A DNA stretch of 36,666 nucleotides, taken from assembly GCF_000308415.1 (NCBI RefSeq), contig NZ_BAFS01000276.1, positions 1-36,666 of the forward strand. The letters run 5' to 3'. This DNA is from Nocardia asiatica NBRC 100129 (lineage in GTDB: Bacteria > Actinomycetota > Actinomycetes > Mycobacteriales > Mycobacteriaceae). Shown one piece after another: positions 30,745 through 36,666 of the stretch. The notes beneath the pieces were generated by a model. That model worked only from the letters and a program-made list of their open reading frames with translations. It did not search any database and was not told the DNA's origin. Numbering within the stretch: position 1 is the stretch's first letter; every line of letters begins with the position of its first letter. Both the position numbers and the translations under genes were made by a program.

Positions 30745-31429
30745 ACTCACCGATATCCATTCCGGCTACGGCCGCACCGAGGTGATCCACGGCGTCTCGG
30801 TGACCGTGCCGGACGACAGCGTGGTCGCCGTCATGGGACACAACGGCGCGGGGAAGACCACCCTGCTGCGCACCGCCGTCGGACTGATCGGCGCGAAGTC
30901 GGGGCGCATCGCGTTCGACGGCGAGACCATCACCAAACTGTCGCCGTCACGCCGGGTACGCCGCGGGATCGCGTACGTGCCACAGGGACAGCAGAGTTTC
31001 CCGCAACTGACCACCGCCGAGAACTTGCAAGTGGTGGCGGACGGCCGGAAACGCGGCAAGGCGCTGATCGACGAATCGCTCGATCTGTTCCCGGCGCTGC
31101 GCGAACTGCTCGGCCGGAAAGCGGGCCTGCTGTCGGGCGGCCAGCGTCAGCAACTCGCCATCGCGCGGGCGCTGATCACCGAGCCGAAGCTGCTCATCCT
31201 CGACGAGCCGACCGAGGGCATCCAGCCGTCGGTGGTCGCCGAGATCGAGCGCACCATCATCGATCTCACCCGGCGCGGCGGACTGAGCGTGTTGCTGGTC
31301 GAACAGCACATCGGCTTCGCCTTGCAGGCGGCGCAGCGCTACTACGTGCTGCGATCCGGCCGGGTGACCTCCACGGGCGCGGGTGGGGCGGACGCCGAGA
31401 GCGACGTCCGCTCGGCGATGGCGATCTGA
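30737..31429 (+). CDS. urtE: Urea ABC transporter ATP-binding protein UrtE
   Basis: A 230-residue LivF-type ATPase. GYGRTEVIHGVS begins the domain, GHNGAGKTTLL is Walker A, YVPQGQQSFPQLTTAENLQV is the Q-loop region typical of UrtE, LSGGQRQQLAIARALI is the signature, and LLILDEPTEGIQPSVV is Walker B; VEQHIGFALQ carries the switch histidine. The start overlaps the urtD end and the gene precedes a GntR-type regulator by 5 bp. No urease or urea amidolyase gene follows, so the imported urea must be degraded by an enzyme encoded elsewhere. Confidence 0.92.
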   Translation: MLELTDIHSGYGRTEVIHGVSVTVPDDSVVAVMGHNGAGKTTLLRTAVGLIGAKSGRIAFDGETITKLSPSRRVRRGIAYVPQGQQSFPQLTTAENLQVVADGRKRGKALIDESLDLFPALRELLGRKAGLLSGGQRQQLAIARALITEPKLLILDEPTEGIQPSVVAEIERTIIDLTRRGGLSVLLVEQHIGFALQAAQRYYVLRSGRVTSTGAGGADAESDVRSAMAI

Positions 31430-31434
31430 GCGCC

Positions 31435-32136
31435 ATGACCCGTGACAGGGGTCGGATCCCGTTGCGCGAGCAGGTGTACGACTCCTTGCGCCGGGATCTG
31501 GCCACCGGAGCGATCGTGCCGACCGAACGGCTCGGCGAAGAACGCCTCGCCGAAGCGTACGGGGTGTCGCGCACCCCGGTGCGCGAGGCGCTGGCCCGGT
31601 TGCAGGCGGACGGATTGGTCGAGCGGCTCGCCGACGGCCTCTACCCGTACCGTCCCCGGCTGGACGAACTGGACCACCTCTACGAGTTGCGGCTCGTGCT
31701 CGAGGCCAGGGGAATGCGGCGGGTGGGTCCGGCGGGCGAAGCGCCCGGGCACGATCTGGATCTCGTGCGCGCGGAACTCGACGCCTGGCGCGCACTGCGG
31801 GACGACCCGCCCGAGCCTGGTCCCGCGCTGGTGGCCGCGGACGAACGGTTCCACACCACCTTGCTCGCGGCCGCGGGCAACGCCGCACTCGCCGAGGCGC
31901 TCACCGCCGTGCACATCCGGGTGCGGCCGGTGCGCACGCTGGACATGCCGACTCCGGAACGGATCGCCACGATGACCGCCGAGCACATCGCGGTGGCCGA
32001 GCACCTGCTGTCGGGTGCGGTGGAGGCGGCGTCTGCCACGCTCACCGCACATATCGACACCTCGCGCGCGCACGTGCTGTCCCGTGCCCAGCACGCGCTG
32101 CGCCTGACCAAACTGGGTCGCGCCGTGCGGGATTGA
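31435..32136 (+). CDS. GntR/FadR-family transcriptional regulator
   Basis: A 233-residue regulator. The winged HTH at about residues 8-65 contains LGEERLAEAYGVSRTPVREA and LARLQADGLVERL, the GntR signature. The rest is a helical FCD domain (ELRLVLEARGMRRV, ADERFHTTLLAAAGNAALAE, AEHIAVAEHLLSGAVEAASA), with conserved His/Asp positions that often bind a metal and carboxylate ligand. The start ATG at 31435 is 5 bp after urtE, so it is probably co-transcribed. It may control urea or nitrogen genes, but no binding site is seen and targets could be elsewhere. Confidence 0.85.
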   Translation: MTRDRGRIPLREQVYDSLRRDLATGAIVPTERLGEERLAEAYGVSRTPVREALARLQADGLVERLADGLYPYRPRLDELDHLYELRLVLEARGMRRVGPAGEAPGHDLDLVRAELDAWRALRDDPPEPGPALVAADERFHTTLLAAAGNAALAEALTAVHIRVRPVRTLDMPTPERIATMTAEHIAVAEHLLSGAVEAASATLTAHIDTSRAHVLSRAQHALRLTKLGRAVRD

Positions 32137-32140
32137 CGGG

Positions 32141-33016
32141 TCAGCAGTTCGACTGGAACGGATAGCAGTCGGTGGGCCGGTACGCGGGCGGCGACGGGGT
32201 CACGCTCGTCGTCGGATCGGTCACGCGACCCGGCTGCGCCGAATCGTGCGTCAGCGCGGTGGCGATCACGCCGAGTACGAACAGGACGCCGACCACGGCG
32301 ATCACGACGACCGACCAACCCGCGTAGGCCTGGCTCTTCGTCGCGGCGCCCGGTGTCGGCTCGACGCGCGGCTTGGGTGTGCGCGCGATGGTCGTGACGG
32401 GCTCCGGCACGTTCTCCTCGAAGCCGGCTTCGAGGAGTTCGGCACGGGACGGGGCGAGCTGCGCGAGACCGAGCGCGCCGCACGCGCCGATCACGCGGTC
32501 CGCGGTCCAGTTGCGCGGCCCCGCGGAGAAGCCCTCCAGGTAGATGCGCAGCTCGGTCGCGTCGGTGACGTTGCCGACGACGACGTCCAAGCCCGGCCGC
32601 AGGTTCGTGCGCGCCGGGCGCACCACGGCCCCGCGAAACGGGACCAGCACGACGGCGCCGGAGATGTGCCCCGGGTCCTGCAGCGCCCGCTGGAGCATGT
32701 GCTTGACCGCGTACATGCCGTGCTCGACCCGCTCGGCGGGGCTCCCGGATTCCGGGTCGTCCAGTTCCACCGGCGCGTCGCTGATCTTCCACGGCCCTTC
32801 GGCCGGTGTGCTGAGAATGCCGCTCTGCCTGCGCTGGAAGCCGTGCACCTCCAGCACGGTCAGGCCACGCGGCGTCCACACCACCGCGTCGACGCGCCGG
32901 TTGTCCGCCTCGAGATCGATCACGGCGAGGCCGGTCGACGGATACGACCGCAGGCACGCGACGAATTCCTGCTCCGCGCCGGAAAGCTCCGCTCCGGGCC
33001 TGATCCTCACCAGCAT
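32141..33016 (-). CDS. NERD-domain membrane protein with degenerate active site
   Basis: A 291-residue protein. Residues about 10-130 fit the nuclease-related NERD fold: SGAEQEF at the first helix, Asp43 in RRVDAVVW and Glu56 in LTVLEVHGF. The lysine that normally follows the glutamate two residues later (E-x-K) is His58. A middle region (about 130-220) has no recognised domain; one membrane helix (WSVVVIAVVGVLFVLGVIAT) lies near residue 240, and a short Pro/Thr-rich tail ends in CYPFQSNC. NERD proteins are thought to process DNA, but evidence is scarce. Start ATG 33016 has AGGGG about 6 nt before it. Confidence 0.75.
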   Translation of the reverse strand: MLVRIRPGAELSGAEQEFVACLRSYPSTGLAVIDLEADNRRVDAVVWTPRGLTVLEVHGFQRRQSGILSTPAEGPWKISDAPVELDDPESGSPAERVEHGMYAVKHMLQRALQDPGHISGAVVLVPFRGAVVRPARTNLRPGLDVVVGNVTDATELRIYLEGFSAGPRNWTADRVIGACGALGLAQLAPSRAELLEAGFEENVPEPVTTIARTPKPRVEPTPGAATKSQAYAGWSVVVIAVVGVLFVLGVIATALTHDSAQPGRVTDPTTSVTPSPPAYRPTDCYPFQSNC

Positions 33017-33233
33017 CTGTTCCCCTGCCGACCTGTTGTCCACCTCTGACGCCGCGAAAGACCACTGCGGCTGCGGCCACCCGCACCGGTACTGATGATG
33101 ACGGGGTACCCGGCCGAAAACCACTCCGAAAGCAAAAGAATGGTGGCGCGCTACGCGGGATACTGCCAAGTAGGCTCTACTCTCGGCCGGCACCGACGCC
33201 GGCCGCACAGACCACGCGGAGGTGGCAACCAGC

Positions 33234-33779
33234 ATGGTTTCAGCGCTGCAACCACGCATCTCACCCGGACGGCTCCGGGAGCTCGGCCCGCTCAACTGGG
33301 TTGTCTGGCAGGTGCTCTCCCGTGCCGCCGGCACCGGCGACGCCCACTTGTTCAGCACGCTCGGCCGCACCCGCGGTCTGTTCCGCGGCTGGTTGCACTA
33401 TTCGGGCAAGCTCATGCCCGGCGGGCGGCTGCCGCGCCACGAGTCCGAACTGGTCATCATTCGCGTCGCCCATCTGCGCGGCTGCGACTACGAGATGGAC
33501 CATCACATCCGGCTCGGCAAGCGGGCCGGGGTGACGGCCGACATCCTCGAACGGCTGCGCCAGGGGCCGGACGCGGCGGGCTGGTCGGACAAACACCGCG
33601 CGCTGCTGGCCGCGGTGGACCAGCTGGTGCGCACGCGCGATCTCGACGACGACACCTGGACGGAGCTGGCGAAGCACTACGACGAGCGCAGCCTGATCGA
33701 GATCGTCCTGCTGATCAACCAATACGACGGGCTGGCCTCCACCATCACCGCCCTGCGCATCCAGCGCGACGGCGTCTAG
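33234..33779 (+). CDS. Carboxymuconolactone decarboxylase / AhpD-like protein
   Basis: A 181-residue helical protein of the CMD/AhpD fold. GWLHYSGKLMPGGRLPRHES, ELVIIRVAHLRGCDYEMDHH and the next IRLGKRAGVTADILERL form the conserved CMD core, with a single Cys and the His pair in CDYEMDHH in place of the CxxC of AhpD peroxidase partners. The role of such one-Cys forms is unknown; it may be a decarboxylase-like or thiol/peroxide protein. ATG 33234 is used (GGAGG about 11 nt upstream); GTG 33222 is the alternative. Its TAG stop is shared with the reverse-strand TAG of the TetR gene (ctag at 33776-33779). Confidence 0.82.
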   Translation: MVSALQPRISPGRLRELGPLNWVVWQVLSRAAGTGDAHLFSTLGRTRGLFRGWLHYSGKLMPGGRLPRHESELVIIRVAHLRGCDYEMDHHIRLGKRAGVTADILERLRQGPDAAGWSDKHRALLAAVDQLVRTRDLDDDTWTELAKHYDERSLIEIVLLINQYDGLASTITALRIQRDGV

Positions 33780-34546
33780 CCGCCCGGTTCCTCGATCCGG
33801 CGCGCCAAACCGTCCAGCACCAGCGCCAATCCGAACTCGTAGGCGTGCTCGGCGCTGTAGGCGGCGTCGTGCGCGCGGCCCGCGGCCGTGCCGACGCGGG
33901 CGGCGAGCGGGTAGCGCTCGGCGTCGAAGACCTGCGCCAGCACCGGCGCGGCCTGTTCCCACCACTGCCCGTCGGACATGGCGCTGTCGGAGGCCGCGCG
34001 CTCGCTGTCGATGGCGATGCGGGCGACCGAGGTGACGAAGCCGAGCACGAACGTCAGCGCGGCGTCCATGGCGACGTCATCGAGTCCGAGGTCGGCGAAA
34101 GCCCGCAGTTCGTGGTCGTATTTCGCGGCGAGCCCGGGCCCGAGCGGCGGCCGGGTGGTCGGCAGATAGGCCACCCAGCGATGCCGCGCCAGCATTGTCC
34201 GGTTCTCCGCCGCGATGCGGGTGACCCGCTCGCGCCAGGGCAGACCGGTGAGGTCGGCGCGCTCCATTCGCGCGTACACCGTGTCCAGCATCAGGTCGAT
34301 CAGCTCGGCTTTGCCCGGCACGTAGGTGTAGGTCGCCATCGGAGTCAGGCCGAGCCGGGCGGCGACCGCGCGCATCGTGACCGCGTTGATTCCCTCCACG
34401 TCGGCGATCTCGATCGCCGCGGTGACGACCGCCTCGACACTGCTGCGCTGCTTCGGCCCACGACCGGAGCCGGGCGGAATCCGCCATAGCAGCTCCAGTG
34501 TGCGGACCGGGTCGCCCGCGCCACTGCGTTCTCTCGGCTGACCCAC
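33776..34546 (-). CDS. TetR-family regulator (tetracycline-repressor-like C-terminal domain)
   Basis: A 256-residue regulator. LLWRIPPGSGRGPKQRSSVE precedes the HTH (IADVEGINAVTMRAVAARLG, then LTPMATYTYVPGKAELIDLM). The C-terminal part has FVLGFVTSVARIA and HAYEFGLALVLDGLARRIEE, typical of regulators with a TetR_C_1-type domain that bind drugs or lipophilic compounds. GTG 34546 has AGGAGG 4-5 nt upstream. It is divergent from a VOC gene and may control it through the TACAGTGTA element in the 125-bp gap. Confidence 0.83.
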   Translation of the reverse strand: MGQPRERSGAGDPVRTLELLWRIPPGSGRGPKQRSSVEAVVTAAIEIADVEGINAVTMRAVAARLGLTPMATYTYVPGKAELIDLMLDTVYARMERADLTGLPWRERVTRIAAENRTMLARHRWVAYLPTTRPPLGPGLAAKYDHELRAFADLGLDDVAMDAALTFVLGFVTSVARIAIDSERAASDSAMSDGQWWEQAAPVLAQVFDAERYPLAARVGTAAGRAHDAAYSAEHAYEFGLALVLDGLARRIEEPGG

Positions 34547-34630
34547 GCCGCCTCCTCACCCGTTCGAGGCACCGATGGCATGGATGTGACCCAGCTCATA
34601 GTGCACCCCGCCGCAAAACTCCTTACAACA

Positions 34631-34648
34631 TACAGTGTACTTCGTACA
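34631..34648. promoter_or_regulatory. Overlapping palindromes in the tetR-VOC gap
   Basis: TACA-G-TGTA at 34631-34639 is a perfect 9-bp palindrome, and TGTAC-TTC-GTACA at 34636-34648 overlaps it. Within them, TACAGT (plus) and TACACT (minus) both match TAnnnT, so an occupied site would block promoters in both directions. Likely the operator of the TetR protein encoded at 33776-34546. Confidence 0.5.
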
Positions 34649-34671
34649 GAGTTAGTTCGCCGAGGAGGACC

Positions 34672-35049
34672 ATGAACATCACCGCTTCCGCCATCTCGCT
34701 CAACGTCCCCGACCCGCTCGCCTCGGCGAAATTCCTCATCGACCACCTCGGATTCGAGGAGAAGATGTCGGCCGACGGATTCGTCTCACTCGAGCGCGAC
34801 GACGCCGGACTGAACGTCATCTACTTGCGCACCGGACTAGGGAGCTTCAAACCGAAGAGCGCGGCAGGCAGCGCGGGCGAAGGCCTGCTCGTCGTCTTCG
34901 TCGTCGACGACATCGACACCGAATACGCACGGCTGCGCGAAGAAGGGGTGCCGATCGTGACGCCCATCGAAACCGAAGAGTGGGGCGAGCGGTACTTCCA
35001 GATGAGCGATCCCAACGGAATCATCATCCAACTGGTGCAGTGGATTTAG
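34672..35049 (+). CDS. VOC-superfamily (glyoxalase/bleomycin-resistance-like) protein
   Basis: A 125-residue single-domain protein of the vicinal oxygen chelate superfamily. ASAISLNVPDPLASAKFLID opens the first beta-alpha-beta module; GEGLLVVFVVDDIDTEYARL opens the second, and FQMSDPNGIIIQLVQWI closes it with the usual C-terminal Gln/Glu position. Activity is unknown; divergent TetR control fits detoxification or resistance. Start ATG 34672 has GAGGAGG 3-4 nt upstream. A hairpin (35051-35069) follows the TAG stop directly. Confidence 0.82.
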   Translation: MNITASAISLNVPDPLASAKFLIDHLGFEEKMSADGFVSLERDDAGLNVIYLRTGLGSFKPKSAAGSAGEGLLVVFVVDDIDTEYARLREEGVPIVTPIETEEWGERYFQMSDPNGIIIQLVQWI

Positions 35050-35050
35050 T

Positions 35051-35069
35051 GCCGCGCCTTCGGCGCGGC
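35051..35069 (+). terminator. Intrinsic terminator of the VOC gene
   Basis: GCCGCGCC-TTC-GGCGCGGC immediately after the stop codon, followed by the T-rich stretch GTGTTCTGTGTCTG. Read on the minus strand it is also a third hairpin module of the neighbouring structured repeat, resembling hairpin 2 of copy 1. Confidence 0.65.
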
Positions 35070-35074
35070 GTGTT

Positions 35075-35230
35075 CTGTGTCTGATTTGCAGCGCCTGCGG
35101 CGCTGCGTGTTCGCGGCCCCCTGGTGGCTCGCGTCCGAGCGACCACCGCTGGCGACTTCGTCGCGGACGCGGCGGCCGCTCGGACGCGAGCCGGGCCGCG
35201 AACGGCGGATGCTCGGTCTCGCTTCGCTCG
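35075..35230 (-). repeat. Structured dispersed repeat, copy 2 (156 bp)
   Basis: Same element as 27699-27853, on the minus strand. From 35230 the first 47 bases equal copy 1. The outer 11-bp stem is 35203-35193 with 35119-35109; the bulge (35125-35120) is again 6 nt; the inner 24-bp stem is 35192-35169 with 35149-35126, and the 19-nt loop (35168-35150) keeps the GCGACGAAG core. Hairpin 2 is CAGCGCC-GCA-GGCGCTG (35105-35089), followed by AGACACAG (35082-35075). Compared with copy 1, three inner-stem pairs and two hairpin-2 pairs changed on both sides so that pairing is kept; two further inner-stem positions are G-U pairs on this strand but A-C mismatches on the other. It lies between the VOC gene and the NmrA gene. 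Confidence 0.85.
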
Positions 35231-35282
35231 AAAGACGTGGTTGAGGTGCGCTGGGCGCGTCAGGCGGTGATCACACCACGTC

Positions 35283-35421
35283 GGCTCGCCGTCTCCGGTG
35301 GCGAGCCCTGCACGCTCCTTCGACGCGAAACCCACACCGGCAGGCATTTCCATGCCCGCGAACGCGCGCATGCCCGGTCTCGCTTCGCCTGAAAAACGCG
35401 GTTGCGGTGCGCCGGGCGCGG
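35283..35421 (-). repeat. Degenerate partial copy 3 of the structured repeat
   Basis: Bases 35371-35421 match 35210-35260 of copy 2 at 43 of 51 positions, covering the conserved 5' box and the sequence before it. The similarity stops after the GTTCGCGG motif (35363-35356). Beyond that point, in place of the long stem, are two smaller hairpins: GGCAT/ATGCC near 35343-35356 and GGCTCGCC (35283-35290) with GGCGAGCC (35300-35307). This looks like an eroded or rearranged member of the same family in tandem with copy 2. Confidence 0.6.
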
Positions 35422-35430
35422 GTTCTCGGA

Positions 35431-35696
35431 GAGTTGGGGCGTCCGGGATTTTGGTCGCGGTACCACCTGCGCTGATCACCTTCCGGAATCTTTTGCGGAG
35501 GTGGCCGCCGGAAGCGGCTGAGGCGGCTCCGGCAGCGCAGATGAGACTACCGCGACCATCAGCGCGATCTGCCGCATCGCGTGCGGGAGAGACGGGTCGC
35601 CGATGCCGGCTACCAGTTCTGCCGAGTGGCGCAGCGCTGGAAGGTGCCGATGGACACCACGGCAGCCATGGGCGGCCGCGAGCGACTTGGGACGAC
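35431..35696. other. Region without a supported gene between repeat copy 3 and the NmrA gene
   Basis: No intact gene. On the minus strand a frame ending at 35476 reads LPALRHSAELVAGIGDPSLP, then HAMRQIALMVAVVSSALPEP, with weak third-position GC bias. It has no plausible start outside the NmrA gene, so it may be a decayed gene end or chance. I see no promoter or repeat otherwise. Confidence 0.35.
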
Positions 35697-36545
35697 TCAG
35701 CCGAGCGCTGCCCGGAAGACCTCGACGGCTGTGGTGGCCGGTCGGCCGAGCAGTTTCTCCAGGTCCCCGGAGCGCACGTCGAGGATGCCGGTGGCGATGC
35801 CCGCGTCGGCGTCGGCGAGCGCCTCGGCGTAGGTCTGGGGTAGCCCGGCTTCGATCAGTGCGGCGGCGTACTCCGCTTGCGGCAGATTCTCGTAGCGCAC
35901 CGGCTTTCCCGCAGCTGCCGAAATCGCTTGTGCGAGCTCGGCGTAGGTGAGGCTCGCCCCGCCCCCGAGTTCGTACACCCGGCCCGCGTGATCATCGGTG
36001 GTGAGCACTCGGGCGGCCGCCTCGGCGTAGTCGGCGCGCGCGGCGCCCGCCACACGACCCTCGCCGGCGGCTCCGTACAACACTCCGGACTCCACGGCGT
36101 GCGCGAGGCCGCCCGCGTAGTTCTCCCAGTACCAGCCGTTGCGCAGCAGCACGTGCGGCACCGCCGATTCGGCGAGCACGGCCTCGGTGGCCCGGTGCTC
36201 CTGCGCGAGGATCAGCGGGTTGTCGGTCGCGCCCGGAATGCTGGTGTAGGCGAGCAACTCGACGCCCGCGCGCTCGGCCGCGCGGATGACATTGGTGTGC
36301 TGGGCCACCCGCGCGCCGAACTCGTTGCCCGAGATCAACAGCACCCGGTCGACGCCGTCGAGGGCCCGCTCCAGCGCGGCCGGGTCGCCGTAATCGGCCT
36401 GGCGGACGTCCGCCCCGCGGTCCGCCAGGTCGGCCGCCTTCGCGGGATCGCGCACGATCGCGACGACCGGCGTCTCCGAGCGCAACAGTTCTTCCACCAC
36501 GAGTCGGCCCAGCTGGCCGCTGGCCCCGGTCACGGCGACGGTCAT
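35697..36545 (-). CDS. NmrA-type NAD(P)-binding reductase, QorB-like
   Basis: A 282-residue atypical short-chain dehydrogenase. The dinucleotide-binding motif TVAVTGASGQLGRLVVEELL is at the N-terminus, followed by VVAIVRDPAKAADLADRGAD and VRQADYGDPAALERALDGVD; RVLLISGNEFGARVAQHTNV and LRNGWYWENYAGGLAHAVES are typical of the NmrA/QorB (YtfG) group, which reduces quinones with NADPH or senses NADP. No Tyr-x-x-x-Lys dyad is expected or seen. Start ATG 36545 has GGGAGG 5 nt upstream. A divergent gene begins at 36645, as with ytfG/ytfH in Escherichia coli. Confidence 0.87.
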   Translation of the reverse strand: MTVAVTGASGQLGRLVVEELLRSETPVVAIVRDPAKAADLADRGADVRQADYGDPAALERALDGVDRVLLISGNEFGARVAQHTNVIRAAERAGVELLAYTSIPGATDNPLILAQEHRATEAVLAESAVPHVLLRNGWYWENYAGGLAHAVESGVLYGAAGEGRVAGAARADYAEAAARVLTTDDHAGRVYELGGGASLTYAELAQAISAAAGKPVRYENLPQAEYAAALIEAGLPQTYAEALADADAGIATGILDVRSGDLEKLLGRPATTAVEVFRAALG

Positions 36546-36564
36546 GACTACCTCCCAAGATAGG

Positions 36565-36593
36565 TACGAATCAACATGCACTAACTATTCGTA
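36565..36593. promoter_or_regulatory. Inverted repeat TACGAAT-15 bp-ATTCGTA in the NmrA upstream region
   Basis: TACGAAT at 36565-36571 and ATTCGTA at 36587-36593 are perfectly complementary with a 15-bp spacer. The site lies 20 bp upstream of the NmrA start codon, in an AT-rich stretch unusual for this genome. It is a plausible operator for the product of the divergent gene. Confidence 0.55.
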
Positions 36594-36631
36594 AGTACTA
36601 TGCATTTCGCGGCCACTGCGGTCAAGTTGGG

Positions 36632-36637
36632 TACGAT
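36632..36637 (+). promoter_or_regulatory. Putative -10 element of the gene at the right edge
   Basis: TACGAT fits TAnnnT and is followed by 7 nt and the ATG at 36645, again suggesting a leaderless mRNA. A second possible -10, TACTAT, lies further upstream at 36596-36601. Confidence 0.4.
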
Positions 36638-36644
36638 GACGGTC

Positions 36645-36666
36645 ATGACCACCCAGCACACTGTCT
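36645..36666 (+). CDS. Start of a divergent gene, possibly an HxlR-type regulator (truncated by the window)
   Basis: Only seven codons (MTTQHTV) are visible, so the family cannot be read from the sequence. The guess of an HxlR/DUF24 regulator rests on context alone: QorB-like NmrA genes are commonly divergent from an HxlR gene, and an operator-like inverted repeat lies between them. Confidence 0.35.

Noticed and set aside
35024..35479. A 151-codon minus-strand frame across the repeats
   Set aside because: It lies wholly in repeat DNA, lacks a ribosome binding site and coding bias, and its similarity to the other locus is at DNA-structure level.

Overview
The window is high-GC actinobacterial DNA, most likely from Nocardia or a close relative in the Mycobacteriales. 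The evidence is strong GC bias at third codon positions, frequent GTG starts, several putative leaderless promoters (TAnnnT 6-7 nt before the start codon), a close RamB match, a LigB-type ATP-dependent ligase, a FadE5-type acyl-CoA dehydrogenase, and a PitA / small membrane protein / DUF3349 gene order like that of mycobacteria. I see no rRNA, tRNA, CRISPR array, transposase or phage gene.

Layout. 1-1800: end of an SsuBC/TauBC-type ABC importer operon, divergent from a PnuC-type vitamin transporter. 1826-11816: an amino-sugar locus. A DeoR-family AgaR-like regulator, a TetR regulator and a binding protein plus two permeases lie on the minus strand. Divergently on the plus strand are a SIS-domain deaminase/isomerase, a ROK kinase, a NagA/AgaA deacetylase, a PfkB kinase and a class II aldolase. 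Together they can be read as a complete N-acetylgalactosamine route: uptake, phosphorylation, deacetylation, deamination/isomerisation to tagatose-6-P, phosphorylation to tagatose-1,6-bisP, then cleavage to triose phosphates. No ATPase for the importer is encoded here. 11869-14735: a VOC protein, two near-identical DUF397 genes with an XRE/DUF5753 regulator, and two small proteins. 14780-16932: a PiT phosphate transporter operon. 17023-18276: a secreted lipase. 18449-21461: ligB divergent from ramB. 21735-23881: an MFS transporter divergent from a TetR regulator, with a shared promoter/operator. 23887-25716: a fadE5-like gene. 26091-32136: urtABCDE for urea uptake plus a GntR regulator. 32141-36666: a NERD-domain membrane protein, a carboxymuconolactone-decarboxylase-like protein, a TetR/VOC divergent pair, and an NmrA-type reductase divergent from a gene cut by the window edge.

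The most unusual structure is a dispersed repeat of about 155 bp present twice: 27699-27853, between urtA and urtB, and 35075-35230 in opposite orientation, with a degenerate third partial copy at 35283-35421. Each full copy folds into an 11-bp outer stem, a 6-nt one-sided bulge, a 24-bp inner stem and a 19-nt loop with a shared core, followed by a small 7-bp hairpin. The two copies differ in their stems by paired changes that keep base pairing, and the two remaining mismatches of the second copy become G-U pairs only in RNA of the shared orientation. This suggests selection on a folded RNA, or at least on a folded strand, and is the best candidate in the window for something undescribed.
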